This document shows positions 33,543-40,961 of a stretch of 42,482 bases of DNA, one piece after another. A model generated the notes under the pieces. It was not told the DNA's origin, searched no databases, and saw nothing but the letters and a program-made list of their open reading frames with translations. The stretch is from positions 1-42,482 of the forward strand of contig CALEAD010000083.1 in assembly GCA_937943625.1 (NCBI GenBank), given 5' to 3'. The stretch is from an uncultured Anaerolineae bacterium. Lineage in GTDB: Bacteria > Chloroflexota > Anaerolineae > Promineifilales > Promineifilaceae. The translations under genes and the position numbers were made by a program. The stretch's first letter is position 1. Each line of letters begins with the position of its first letter.

Positions 33543-33786
33543 AGATGCTACCTCGGTTTACGCATGCGCCAGGCGCCTGACACACAACGTGCCTCAGACA
33601 CAGAGCACACGGCTAATTCACCTGGTGCGCAGGCATAGAGCCTGCCCCGGGACGAACGGGTTACTCCTAGCCTGAAGGATGGACAAAGGCGGAGTATATT
33701 AACAGTAAATAACAGATAAGGGGAGTATAGGTAATTGCGGCAAAGTTGCAAAGCATTATTGATGCGGTTTTTGCTCTCTTGAAAAT

Positions 33787-33807
33787 GACCGCCGACCGCC
33801 GACCGCC
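33787..33807 (+). repeat. GACCGCC tandem heptamers
   Basis: Three perfect GACCGCC units preceded by the same GAAAAT edge seen at 8770 and 30153. Here it stands about 240 bp upstream of ctaC and is not next to a ribosome binding site. Confidence 0.7.
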
Positions 33808-33830
33808 AGCTCACTTGTTTATTCGTTCCC

Positions 33831-33990
33831 ATTCGTTGCCAACGCTTTTCATTCGTGGTCGTGTGCCCCACTGATGAAAGTTCCTGTCTTTGCCGCCGGG
33901 CACCGGTGTTTTTGCCGGCTGCCACTGTCGCGCAATTTGCTAAATCGCGTTATGGCGCCACAGGTCGGCACAAATTTCGCCAGACTCCAG
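33831..33990 (+). repeat. Dispersed intergenic repeat, copy B
   Basis: Bases 33831-33878 match the inverted copy at 22325-22370, and 33898-33990 matches 24284-24376 (76 of 93). The full unit is therefore at least 160 bp and is partly present at the other sites. The gap 33543-34070 otherwise shows no gene and should also contain the ctaC promoter, which I could not place. Confidence 0.7.
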
Positions 33991-34070
33991 TTTGTCGTTT
34001 CATCTGCGTACCGCAGCAAGTTGTGCTTTTTGACATAGGGCCTGGGACAGGCGCGTACCTGGCCAGGAAT

Positions 34071-34805
34071 TTAGCCAGGAATATTGAAGTAAACAACCAG
34101 TCCCAGGCCAATACCCACCACAATCAGGCCGGTGAGAATGATCCAGATCGCGTCCCAGGGAATGGGTCCCGCGTCGGTGGTGTCAATGGCATCAAGCCGT
34201 TGTGGACGAAGCCACAGAGCGAGAATGAGCAGGGCAAGGAGGAGCAGCCCTACGACAATGAGGGTGGAGAGGCCAATGCTGAGGCCAAAAATTTGAATGC
34301 TTGCTCCTCGTGGCACTAATGAGTTGCTTAGAATCATACTAAACGCCCAGGTAAAGAGAAGGACGATTAAGGATGTGCTCACAACTGACCAGCGCGGCAA
34401 CTTGTGGGGAGGCATGGGGGTACCCGCACGGCCGTTGCGCAGCGCCTTGATCATTTCTGCTTCTTTCTTTTCCAGGTTGGCCACCTTGACGCGGTATTCT
34501 TCGCTTTCTTTCACGGCCTCAACCTGCCGCGTAAGCAAGACGTAGAGCAAACGCAACACGAAGCCTGTGCCCACAACCACACCAATTACGATGGCTGCCA
34601 GAAGTAGCACTGCCACAAAGCCGTTTACCGTAGTATCAGTGAATGGCAGGGTAACGTTGGGAATGCGCGGTGGCAGCGCATTCCCGCGGCTGCCGGCGGG
34701 CTGGAATAGCGTGGAGATGAGCGGCCAGGCAGCAGCAAGCAGGCTGGTCACAACCAGAATGATGAAGATGGCAATCCAATTTTTGACCGATTCTTTTGCG
34801 TTCAA
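34071..34805 (-). CDS. Hypothetical four-helix membrane protein
   Basis: A 244-residue protein with helices at about 11-32, 63-88, 140-163 and 175-195, plus a last one near 220-240. A charged coiled-coil-like stretch (VEAVKESEEYRVKVANLEKKEAEMIK, about 95-120) separates the two halves. I do not recognise a family. A TTG at 34805 is used because AGGAG lies eight bases upstream and no ATG is near. It faces away from the oxidase operon's 5' end with a repeat-filled gap between, so a functional link is not shown. Confidence 0.6.
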   Translation of the reverse strand: MNAKESVKNWIAIFIILVVTSLLAAAWPLISTLFQPAGSRGNALPPRIPNVTLPFTDTTVNGFVAVLLLAAIVIGVVVGTGFVLRLLYVLLTRQVEAVKESEEYRVKVANLEKKEAEMIKALRNGRAGTPMPPHKLPRWSVVSTSLIVLLFTWAFSMILSNSLVPRGASIQIFGLSIGLSTLIVVGLLLLALLILALWLRPQRLDAIDTTDAGPIPWDAIWIILTGLIVVGIGLGLVVYFNIPG

Positions 34806-34826
34806 GGTGCTTTCTCCTGTGGTGGA

Positions 34827-34904
34827 TTGGCGGGTTGGTTGGTTTGTTGGTTGGTTTGTTGGTCGGTTTCTAACCGGCTGCCCAACTCACCAACCAACCA
34901 ACTT
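34827..34904. repeat. Octamer hairpin upstream of the membrane protein gene
   Basis: GGTTGGTT, GGTTTGTT, GGTTGGTT and related octamers on the left face CCAACTCA, CCAACCAA and CCAACTTT on the right around a TAACCGGCTG loop. It lies about 20 bp upstream of the minus-strand start codon. Confidence 0.7.
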
Positions 34905-34998
34905 TCCGTGTCTTAAGCCGGATGCTAAGCTATTTGTGTATAGTCCAAGGTAGGTCGGTTGCGGATTTTATCACACGAAAAAATCGCGGCAAAAATGA

Positions 34999-35028
34999 TT
35001 GCGTCGCGCGCGGCTGATCCAGTAAAAT
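34999..35028 (+). promoter_or_regulatory. Possible promoter of the BTAD regulator gene
   Basis: TTGCGT (34999-35004) and TAAAAT (35023-35028) are 18 bp apart, with the start codon about 50 bp downstream at 35078. It is a weak match in a stretch that otherwise has no visible features. Confidence 0.3.
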
Positions 35029-35077
35029 GTAACGGCGCTGGGGCCGGGGGCTTCGTAAGTGTAAAAGGCCAACGGCT

Positions 35078-35980
35078 ATGTTACGAATTTGTTTGTTTGG
35101 CAGGTTTGCAGTCTATGATGCGGAAACGGCCGTTGCCGGCTTCGCGTCCCGGCGTGTACAAGAATTATTTAGCTATCTGCTGTTGCAACCGGGGCGCGCC
35201 CACTCCCGCGAGTCGTTAGCCACCCTCCTCTGGCAAGATTTGCCGGCCGTCCAATCCAAAAAGTACCTGCGCCAGGCACTGTGGCAACTGCAAAACGCCC
35301 TGGGAGGACTGAACCTGGCACCCCAGGCGCTTTTGGTCAGTGATCTGGATTGGCTGCAAGTTGACCCTACCCTCTGCTCGTGTGCAGACGTAACCCTGTT
35401 TCAGCGCGCATTTACGGCCGTGCGCGGCATTCGTGGGCAGCACCTCACCTACGCCCAATATGAAATGCTTGTCCAGGCAACCTCCCTCTATCGCGGGGAT
35501 TTGCTAGAAGGTTGGTACCACGACTGGTGCATTTACCCCCGTGAGCAGTTGCAAAACATGCATCTGGCCATGCTAGACAAGCTCATGGGCTTTTGCGAAG
35601 CGCATCAGGCCTATGAGGAAGGCATTCAGTTTGGCGCGCACATCTTGCACATAGATATTGCCCGCGAGCGTACCCATCGCCGCCTGATGCGCCTGCACTA
35701 CCTAGCGGGTGACCGCACCGCCGCCCTGCGCCAATACCAAAGCTGCGCCCTGGCGCTGCGTCAGGAGCTAAATGTGGCTCCTGCGCGCAGCACCGTTGAG
35801 GTCTATGAACAGATTCGCGCAGACAATTTGCGCGATGCCCCCTATCCGGCCGTGAACCCTACGGCCAATCTCAACTACACCCTCCTCTACTTACAGCAAA
35901 TCCAAAACCTGTTGGGCGAGTTTCAAACACACGTGGCACAGCAAATTCAGACTGTGCAACATGCACTGGCGGAACAGTAA
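35078..35980 (+). CDS. BTAD-domain (SARP-like) transcriptional regulator
   Basis: A 300-residue protein with an N-terminal OmpR-type winged helix (about 1-95: LRICLFGRFAVYD, RRVQELFSYLLLQPGRAHSR, LATLLWQ) followed by the bacterial transcriptional activator domain of TPR-like helices (about 95-250, with LYRGDLLEGWYHDWC, ERTHRRLMRLHYLAGDR and ALRQYQSC). This is the SARP/AfsR core without an ATPase module. It is the gene nearest the injection-system genes and in the same direction, so it may control them. The last 50 residues are a separate helical segment of unknown role. Confidence 0.88.
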   Translation: MLRICLFGRFAVYDAETAVAGFASRRVQELFSYLLLQPGRAHSRESLATLLWQDLPAVQSKKYLRQALWQLQNALGGLNLAPQALLVSDLDWLQVDPTLCSCADVTLFQRAFTAVRGIRGQHLTYAQYEMLVQATSLYRGDLLEGWYHDWCIYPREQLQNMHLAMLDKLMGFCEAHQAYEEGIQFGAHILHIDIARERTHRRLMRLHYLAGDRTAALRQYQSCALALRQELNVAPARSTVEVYEQIRADNLRDAPYPAVNPTANLNYTLLYLQQIQNLLGEFQTHVAQQIQTVQHALAEQ

Positions 35981-36029
35981 GGCAGCCAGGTGTGATCCAC
36001 GTTTTCGCAAAACAGTGCTTTACACTTTC

Positions 36030-36104
36030 TTGACCGCCGACAGCTGACCGCCAACCGCAATACTGGAGAAACAAGACGGTCTGCAGTCGGTCGGCGGCGG
36101 TCAA
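36030..36104. repeat. GACCGCC-type heptamer hairpin
   Basis: GACCGCC, GACAGCT, GACCGCC and AACCGCA (36032-36059) face GACGGTC, TGCAGTC, GGTCGGC and GGCGGTC. Bases 36030-36039 pair with 36095-36104. Between 36105 and 36306 a further short repeat of AAAGACGC-like words (36170-36205) is seen and otherwise nothing. Confidence 0.65.
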
Positions 36105-36306
36105 ATTTGTGAACCATACCCATAATGCGATAGCCCCGCAATCGTTACACTGCTACTTGATTCGATCAGCCGCAAAGACGCTGAAAAGACGTGCCAAAGA
36201 CGCAAGCCATGATAGCCCTGTGCTATGCTCAGCTATCAGGTAGCTTGTGCATCACACGGGTGCGCGCGCATCTGTGTGTATACCTGTTTTCCTGAGGCGT
36301 TTATCA

Positions 36307-36522
36307 ATGGACTTGCTGGAAACAAGTACGCAATCTTTTGTGGTGAAGATTTGGGTGGAGGAAACGGCCGAAGAAGCCGGTGAAGTAGTCTGGCGTGGGC
36401 ACATTACCCACGTTTTTAGCAACGAGAAGCATTATTTTGCCAGCCTGGATGAGATGACGGCCAGGATGGCCAGCTATTTACAAAATGCCGACATTGGCGC
36501 CCCAGGGGATAAGCTAAGATGA
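36307..36522 (+). CDS. Small protein of the injection-system cluster
   Basis: A 71-residue protein: TQSFVVKIWVEETAEEAG, then WRGHITHV, YFASLDEM and TARMASYL. Similar small acidic proteins with a KIWxEE...WRGHITHV pattern are, from memory, frequent close to DUF4255 genes in eCIS loci, but I cannot name a family. It looks like a beta-strand domain with a C-terminal helix, with no signal peptide. The ATG at 36307 fits; the longer open frame adds sequence of unlike composition. Confidence 0.6.
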   Translation: MDLLETSTQSFVVKIWVEETAEEAGEVVWRGHITHVFSNEKHYFASLDEMTARMASYLQNADIGAPGDKLR

Positions 36523-36594
36523 CACCCCTACCCCTGTTACGGCCGTAACACGCCCATTCCCATTTCCCTATTGCCTTATTTACGGGTAACCAAA

Positions 36595-37443
36595 ATGATT
36601 GCTGACCTGGACCGCACATTGGAAAACCTGTTAATAGCCGAAGTGCCGATTCGCAACGGAGAAATAGACATAAAGTTTGACCAGCCCAGGCGTGAATGGA
36701 GCGCCAAACTCTCGCGCCCTACGATCAATCTTTTCTTGTTTGATGTGCGCGAGAACAATGTCCTGCGCCAGCACCAGTGGGAGAAGGTGGCAACACAAAA
36801 CGGCCGTACCCCTTCCGTCGCCCAACTCAAGCGCACCCCCTTCCGCATGGATTGCCACTACATGCTCACCACCTGGGCCTCCGACGCCCAAGATGAGCAC
36901 CGCCTGCTCTCCCGCGTGATGCTTGCCCTGCTGCGCTACCCAATTCTGCCTAAAGCCCACCTCTTTGGCCAGATGCAAGAACAGCCCTATGACCTACAAG
37001 CGCGCCTGGCCAGCCACGACCGTCTGACCAACCCCGCAGAAATGTGGGGTTCGCTTGATAACGAAATTCGCCCTTCCATTTCCTACATCATCACCCTGGC
37101 CATGGACCCCTGGCAGCCGATAACAACGCCGTTGGTCTTTACACGCGCGCTGCGCACCGGCCAAACCGTCACCCTGCCAGACAAGCCAGAACTGGTTGCC
37201 CAAACGGAGGAAATGCGCACCGTGATCGGCGGCACAATCACCAAAGCCAATCAGCCCCAACCAGACCTCCGCGTGGCGGTGCGAGATACTGGCATTATAG
37301 GACGCACCGACGCAAACGGCCGTTTCCTGCTCCCCAACCTGCCCCCCGGCCAACATACCCTCGTCATCTGGTCAGCCACCGGCAAACCCAGTGAACACCC
37401 CATCACCATCCCTGCCGACAGTTACAACATTGAATTAACTTGA
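36595..37443 (+). CDS. DUF4255 (Pvc16/Afp16-type) protein
   Basis: A 282-residue protein. Residues 1-190 are the DUF4255 domain: MIADLDRTLENLL, RPTINLFLFDVREN, RMDCHYMLTTWASDAQDEHRL and PSISYIITLAMDPW. In Photorhabdus PVC and the antifeeding prophage, the equivalent protein caps the tube terminus and sets its length. Residues about 210-280 form a carboxypeptidase-regulatory-like beta domain (VIGGTITKANQP, GRTDANGRFLLPNLPPG). It precedes the sheath gene, as in many eCIS loci. Confidence 0.88.
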   Translation: MIADLDRTLENLLIAEVPIRNGEIDIKFDQPRREWSAKLSRPTINLFLFDVRENNVLRQHQWEKVATQNGRTPSVAQLKRTPFRMDCHYMLTTWASDAQDEHRLLSRVMLALLRYPILPKAHLFGQMQEQPYDLQARLASHDRLTNPAEMWGSLDNEIRPSISYIITLAMDPWQPITTPLVFTRALRTGQTVTLPDKPELVAQTEEMRTVIGGTITKANQPQPDLRVAVRDTGIIGRTDANGRFLLPNLPPGQHTLVIWSATGKPSEHPITIPADSYNIELT

Positions 37444-37453
37444 GGAGTGCCCC

Positions 37454-37528
37454 ATGCCTGAACCTGTCTCTAACGGCCGTAAAAAACGTGCCCCCCCTAA
37501 GCTGCCCTGGTGCCTGTCAGCTAGCTAA
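37454..37528 (+). CDS. Possible 24-residue ORF, or truncated gene start
   Basis: ATG 37454 has a strong GAGGAG six bases upstream and reads MPEPVSNGRKKRAPPKLPWC, then LSAS and a stop. The last codons and the stop come from an octamer-like word element that begins near 37512. It could be a real micro-protein or the start of a gene cut off by that element. Confidence 0.3.
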   Translation: MPEPVSNGRKKRAPPKLPWCLSAS

Positions 37529-37575
37529 CCCAGCCAACTGACCAACCCAACCAACCCATCACCCATCTCCCTGAC
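37512..37575 (+). repeat. Word-like repeat ahead of the sheath gene
   Basis: Variants of CCAAC (GCTAACCC, GCCAACTG, ACCAACCC, AACCAACCC, ATCACCC) with a period near eight or nine. It lies in the leader of the sheath gene and shares its C/A-rich words with the right arm at 39283-39346. Confidence 0.45.
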
Positions 37576-37616
37576 AAACATTTGCTGCAATTACCAAAAA
37601 ACAAAAGGAGAAAAAC

Positions 37617-39152
37617 ATGCCTGTAGCATATGCTACCCCAGGTGTCTATGTAGAAGAAGTTGACAGAGGGAGTAAGCCCATAGAAGCAGCTGGCGCTTCT
37701 ATGGCCGCCTTTGTTGGCATTACCGCGGAAGCCAGCTTCAAAACCATCGACCCTGCAACTGGCGCGCGCGTTCCCACCGAATCGGCCCTCAACAAAGCGG
37801 TACTCATTACCAACTGGACCCAATATCAAAACGTTTTTGGCGGCTTTACCAGCGGCGCATTTTTGCCAGACGCCGTCTACGGCTACTTCAGCAATGGCGG
37901 CGGCCCCTGCTACGTCACCAGCATCATGGCCCTCAACGAACTGAGCGCCAGAGACGCCACAGCCGCATCCGTCGTCATTCCGCCTGCCGCCGGCAAGGGC
38001 AAAGCCTTCACCGTCATGGCCAAACAGGCTGGTACAGCCGGCAACGATTACACCGTTACCATCAAAAGCGACGAAAAGGGCGAAACGTTCACCCTTACCG
38101 TTGGCAGCGAAAGCAAAGCCGGCCTGGTCATGAAAAAAGGCGAAAACTACATTGGCGACGCCACCTTTGAAGCCGTAACCATTTCTGACATTGGCGCTGC
38201 GAACCCGGCAGACGGCACCTACCACCTGGAAGGCGGCGGCACGGCCCTGCCCACTGCCGCCGATTTCATTGGCGACGTCGCGGCGCGCACCGGTCTGGCC
38301 GGCTTGGAGGCACTGGAAGATGTGCGCCTGGTGCTCTGCCCCGACCTGATGACCGGCTATGATGGCAGCGAAGCGTTCAAAGACAAGATCAAAGCCGTGC
38401 AAACGGCCATGATTGCCGACTGTGAGCGGCTGAAGTACCGCTTTGCCATTCTCGACACCCCGCCAGGTTTGAATGCTCAGCAAGCCAAAGAGTGGCGCAT
38501 GTGGGTAAACTTCGACTCCTCCTATGCCGCCATGTACTACCCCTGGATATCTGTCGCCGACCTGAGCGACAGCCCGCAAACAACCAAACTGGTTCCCCCC
38601 AGCGGCCACATGGTAGGCATCTACAACCGGGTAGATAGTAATGTAGGCTTCCACAAAGCGCCGGCCAATGAGGTGGTTACCGGCGCGTTAGACGTGGAGC
38701 TTAACCTGACCAAAGGGGAGCAATCGGTTCTCAATCCGATTGGCATAAACTGCATCCGCTCCTTCCCCGGCCGCGGTATCCGCGTATGGGGTGCGCGCAC
38801 CCTCAGCAGCGACGGCTCCTGGCGTTACATCAACGTGCGCCGTCTCTTCATTGTGGTTGGCGCATCGCTGGAAACCGGCCTGCAATGGGTGGTCTTTGAA
38901 CCAAACGACCGCACGTTGTGGGCAAAAGTGCGCCGTGACATTAACGCTTTCCTCGGCACCGTCTGGCTCAGTGGCGCGCTGTTTGGTTCTAGCAAGAGTG
39001 AGGCGTTTTACGTGAAGTGCGATGACGAGCTCAATCCGCCGGAAATCCGTGACCTGGGACAGCTGATCATCGAGGTTGGCATGGCTCCTGTCAAACCGGC
39101 CGAATTTGTGATTGTGCGCCTGAGTCAGTGGGCCGGGCCAAATGCTGAGTAG
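37617..39152 (+). CDS. Contractile tail sheath protein (eCIS/phage-like)
   Basis: A 511-residue sheath subunit. The N-terminus YATPGVYVEEVDRGSKPIEA and AFVGITAEA, the internal FLPDAVYGYFSNGGGPCYV and the C-terminal block (RDLGQLIIEVGMAPVKPAEFVI, RLSQWAG) are standard marks of phage and eCIS sheaths. Such subunits surround the inner tube and contract to drive it through a target membrane. AAGGAG lies just before the ATG. Only one sheath gene is present in the window. Between residues about 120 and 210 lies an inserted beta domain (FTVMAKQAGTAGNDYTVTI) likely on the outer surface. Confidence 0.93.
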   Translation: MPVAYATPGVYVEEVDRGSKPIEAAGASMAAFVGITAEASFKTIDPATGARVPTESALNKAVLITNWTQYQNVFGGFTSGAFLPDAVYGYFSNGGGPCYVTSIMALNELSARDATAASVVIPPAAGKGKAFTVMAKQAGTAGNDYTVTIKSDEKGETFTLTVGSESKAGLVMKKGENYIGDATFEAVTISDIGAANPADGTYHLEGGGTALPTAADFIGDVAARTGLAGLEALEDVRLVLCPDLMTGYDGSEAFKDKIKAVQTAMIADCERLKYRFAILDTPPGLNAQQAKEWRMWVNFDSSYAAMYYPWISVADLSDSPQTTKLVPPSGHMVGIYNRVDSNVGFHKAPANEVVTGALDVELNLTKGEQSVLNPIGINCIRSFPGRGIRVWGARTLSSDGSWRYINVRRLFIVVGASLETGLQWVVFEPNDRTLWAKVRRDINAFLGTVWLSGALFGSSKSEAFYVKCDDELNPPEIRDLGQLIIEVGMAPVKPAEFVIVRLSQWAGPNAE

Positions 39153-39162
39153 GCATGACAAT

Positions 39163-39346
39163 TTGGATGGTTGGTTAGTTGGGTGATTGGTTAGTTGGAT
39201 GGTTGGATGGTTGGTTAGTTGGATGGTTGGTTAGTTGGATGGTTGGATGGTTGGTTAGTTGGATGGTTGGATGGTTGGTTTGACAAACCAACAAACCAAC
39301 AAACCAACAAACTAACAAACTAACAAACTAACAAACTAACAAACTA
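39163..39346. repeat. Octamer array with inverted second arm between sheath and tube genes
   Basis: Fifteen octamers in perfect phase at 39163-39282, made of TTGGATGG, TTGGTTAG and single variants TTGGGTGA and TTGGTTTG. They are followed by ACAAACCA three times and ACAAACTA five times at 39283-39346. The junction TTGGTTTG-A-CAAACCAA is a perfect inverted repeat. It fills most of the 245-bp space between sheath and tube genes and would give a long imperfect hairpin in the mRNA, perhaps setting the relative levels of the two products. Confidence 0.88.
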
Positions 39347-39397
39347 ACAAGCCCACACTAACAAACCTCTCCACAATTACCGATAAGGAGCAGAACA

Positions 39398-39856
39398 ATG
39401 GCAACAACAGTTGATACGGGACGTGAAGACCCCCTTGTCAGTTTTCATTTTGCGGTAGATTTGCAGGGGCATGTAACTGGCTACTTTACGGAATGCTCTG
39501 GCTTAGGCTCAGAAAATGAGATCGTAGAGCATAAAGTGGTGAATGAGAGCGGCATCGAGGTTGTGCTGAAGATACCGGGCCGCCTGAAGTGGGAAAACAT
39601 TGTCCTCAAACGGGGCATTACCAGTGACATGCAAATCTGGGAATGGCGCAAAATGGTGGAAGATGGCAATGTGAGCGGGGCGCGCTGCGATGGCTCTATT
39701 GTGATGTATGATCAATCGCTGTCGGAAGTGGCGCGCTGGAATTTCCAAAATGCCTGGCCGGTAAAAGTAACCGGCCCCAGTGTGAAGGCAGACGGCAATG
39801 AGATTGGCATTGAAGAGTTGACGATTGCGCATGAGTATATCGAGCGCGTAAGTTAA
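39398..39856 (+). CDS. Tail tube protein (gp19-like), first copy
   Basis: A 152-residue inner-tube protein of the T4 gp19/TIGR02241 type. Typical blocks are DPLVSFHFAVDLQGHVTGYF, ECSGLGSENEIVEHKV, RLKWENIVLKRGITSDMQIW and NAWPVKVTGPSVKADGNEIG ending in ELTIAHEYIERV. It would stack as hexamer rings inside the sheath. AAGGAG stands about nine bases upstream. A second, related gene is at 40485. Confidence 0.92.
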   Translation: MATTVDTGREDPLVSFHFAVDLQGHVTGYFTECSGLGSENEIVEHKVVNESGIEVVLKIPGRLKWENIVLKRGITSDMQIWEWRKMVEDGNVSGARCDGSIVMYDQSLSEVARWNFQNAWPVKVTGPSVKADGNEIGIEELTIAHEYIERVS

Positions 39857-39871
39857 TTGATGTGGCAAGGT

Positions 39872-39918
39872 GATAGGTTACAGGTTGCCAGTGACACCTC
39901 TGTAACCTGTAACCTATC
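39872..39918. repeat. Perfect 15-bp heptamer-type hairpin after the tube gene
   Basis: Bases 39872-39886 are the exact reverse complement of 39904-39918, with a 17-base loop. The arms are built of AGGTTAC/AGGTTGC and TAACCTG/TAACCTA words. No T-run follows, so it is more like an mRNA processing or stability element between tube and downstream genes than a full terminator. Confidence 0.75.
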
Positions 39919-39941
39919 CTCCGTCTGCTATCCCGGACACC

Positions 39942-40301
39942 ATGCACACTGAATTTGAATTTACGCTGCCCAGGGGATATGTGGATGAATCGGGACAGCT
40001 TCATCGCAACGGCCGTATGCGGCTGGCAACGGCCGTTGACGAAATAGAAGCGGTCGAACACCCCAAGGTGCAGGAAAAAGAGTCTTATCTGCCGGTGTTG
40101 CTGCTGGGGCGTGTGGTCACACAACTGGGCACGCTGCCTGCCGTGGGCCCACGCATCATCGCGCAGCTATACGCGGCTGATTTTGCTTATCTACAAGATT
40201 TGTATTTGCGCCTGAACAGTCCAGAGCCAGTGTGGATGACGGCTGTTTGTCCTCACTGTAGCCAGGAATTTCAGCTTCAGGTTGCGCCACTGCAAGCCTA
40301 G
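39942..40301 (+). CDS. Small tail-assembly-type protein of the eCIS cluster
   Basis: A 119-residue protein: TEFEFTLPRGYVDESGQLHR and NGRMRLATAVDEIEAV, then LPVLLLGRVVTQLGTLPAVGP and FAYLQDLYLRLN. This is the pattern of tail-assembly-chaperone-like proteins encoded after the tube in phages and eCIS. The C-terminus adds CPHCSQEFQLQ, a single CxxC pair that could hold half of a metal site. The role as an assembly chaperone is by position and pattern. Confidence 0.75.
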   Translation: MHTEFEFTLPRGYVDESGQLHRNGRMRLATAVDEIEAVEHPKVQEKESYLPVLLLGRVVTQLGTLPAVGPRIIAQLYAADFAYLQDLYLRLNSPEPVWMTAVCPHCSQEFQLQVAPLQA

Positions 40302-40313
40302 ACCGAACACGCT

Positions 40314-40481
40314 ATGAGCAATACACCACCTCTTCCACCCCAACAGGCTTTGCCCCTGACGCCTGAGCTGGTGCAGCAGCTTGCGGAACGAGTCTATGCC
40401 ATGTGGCTGAAAGAGTGTCAGATTGAAAATGAGCGCCGTCGCCTGGTGGAGCGATGGCGGGCAACGCCCAATCACAGGTGA
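40314..40481 (+). CDS. 55-residue small protein of the eCIS cluster
   Basis: A short frame reads MSNTPPLPPQQALPLTPELV, then QQLAERVYAMWLKECQIENE and RRRLVERWRATPNHR. A Pro-rich start leads to an amphipathic charged helix. It lies 12 bases after the previous gene and 3 bases before the next, in the same direction, so it is very likely a real member of the operon. I do not recognise a named family; small helical proteins in this position are common in eCIS loci. Confidence 0.7.
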   Translation: MSNTPPLPPQQALPLTPELVQQLAERVYAMWLKECQIENERRRLVERWRATPNHR

Positions 40482-40484
40482 GCC

Positions 40485-40961
40485 ATGCCCGATCAGCTAT
40501 CGCGCAGCGCGATCAACGCATTTCCTTCTTTCCGCTTCATTGTCACCGTCAATGACGCCCCGTATGGCGTCTTTACGGAGTGCACCTTGCCGGCGGTGGA
40601 TTGGGAGGTGGAGCCTATCAAGGAAGGGGGGCTAAACACGCACGTTCACACCCTCATTGGCAGACGCAAGGAAACCCGCTTTACGCTGAAAAATGGCGTA
40701 GGCACAAGCAGGCTGGTTGCCTGGTATCTGGCAACAATGGCGGGGGAATTCACGAACGCAGAACGGCCGTTGCGCCGCTCGGTAACCATTACCCTGCTGA
40801 ATTCGCGCAAGGAGGCAGTGATGACCTGGCACATTCGTGAGGCATTTCCCATCAAATGGACAGGACCGCAGTTGAATACGGGTGACAATACGGTTGCCAT
40901 TCAGACGTTGGAGTTTGCTGGCGGGGAGGTGATGGTCACGCCAGGGGAGGGTGGCGCTTAA
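40485..40961 (+). CDS. Tail tube protein (gp19-like), second copy
   Basis: A 158-residue protein of the same family as the gene at 39398: AFPSFRFIVTVNDAPYGVFTEC, LPAVDWEVEPIKEGGLNTHVH, ETRFTLKNGVGTSRLVAWYL and REAFPIKWTGPQLNTGDNTVAI. In Afp/PVC-type particles two or three such paralogues are present, the additional ones forming the tube start next to the baseplate. Its stop overlaps the ATG of the following gene by one base (TAATG). Confidence 0.9.
   Translation: MPDQLSRSAINAFPSFRFIVTVNDAPYGVFTECTLPAVDWEVEPIKEGGLNTHVHTLIGRRKETRFTLKNGVGTSRLVAWYLATMAGEFTNAERPLRRSVTITLLNSRKEAVMTWHIREAFPIKWTGPQLNTGDNTVAIQTLEFAGGEVMVTPGEGGA

Noticed and set aside
33548..33925. Open frame of 125 codons upstream of ctaC
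   Set aside because: It covers the dispersed repeat and heptamer element, has no good start signal and no protein-like pattern.
37521..38654. Antisense open frame of 377 codons over the sheath gene
   Set aside because: The plus strand encodes a clear tail sheath with ribosome binding site; the antisense protein is Gly/Ala/Val-rich low-information sequence.
39163..39346. Could be a CRISPR-like or minisatellite array
   Set aside because: Units are 8 bp without spacers and the second half is the complement of the first; no cas genes are near.
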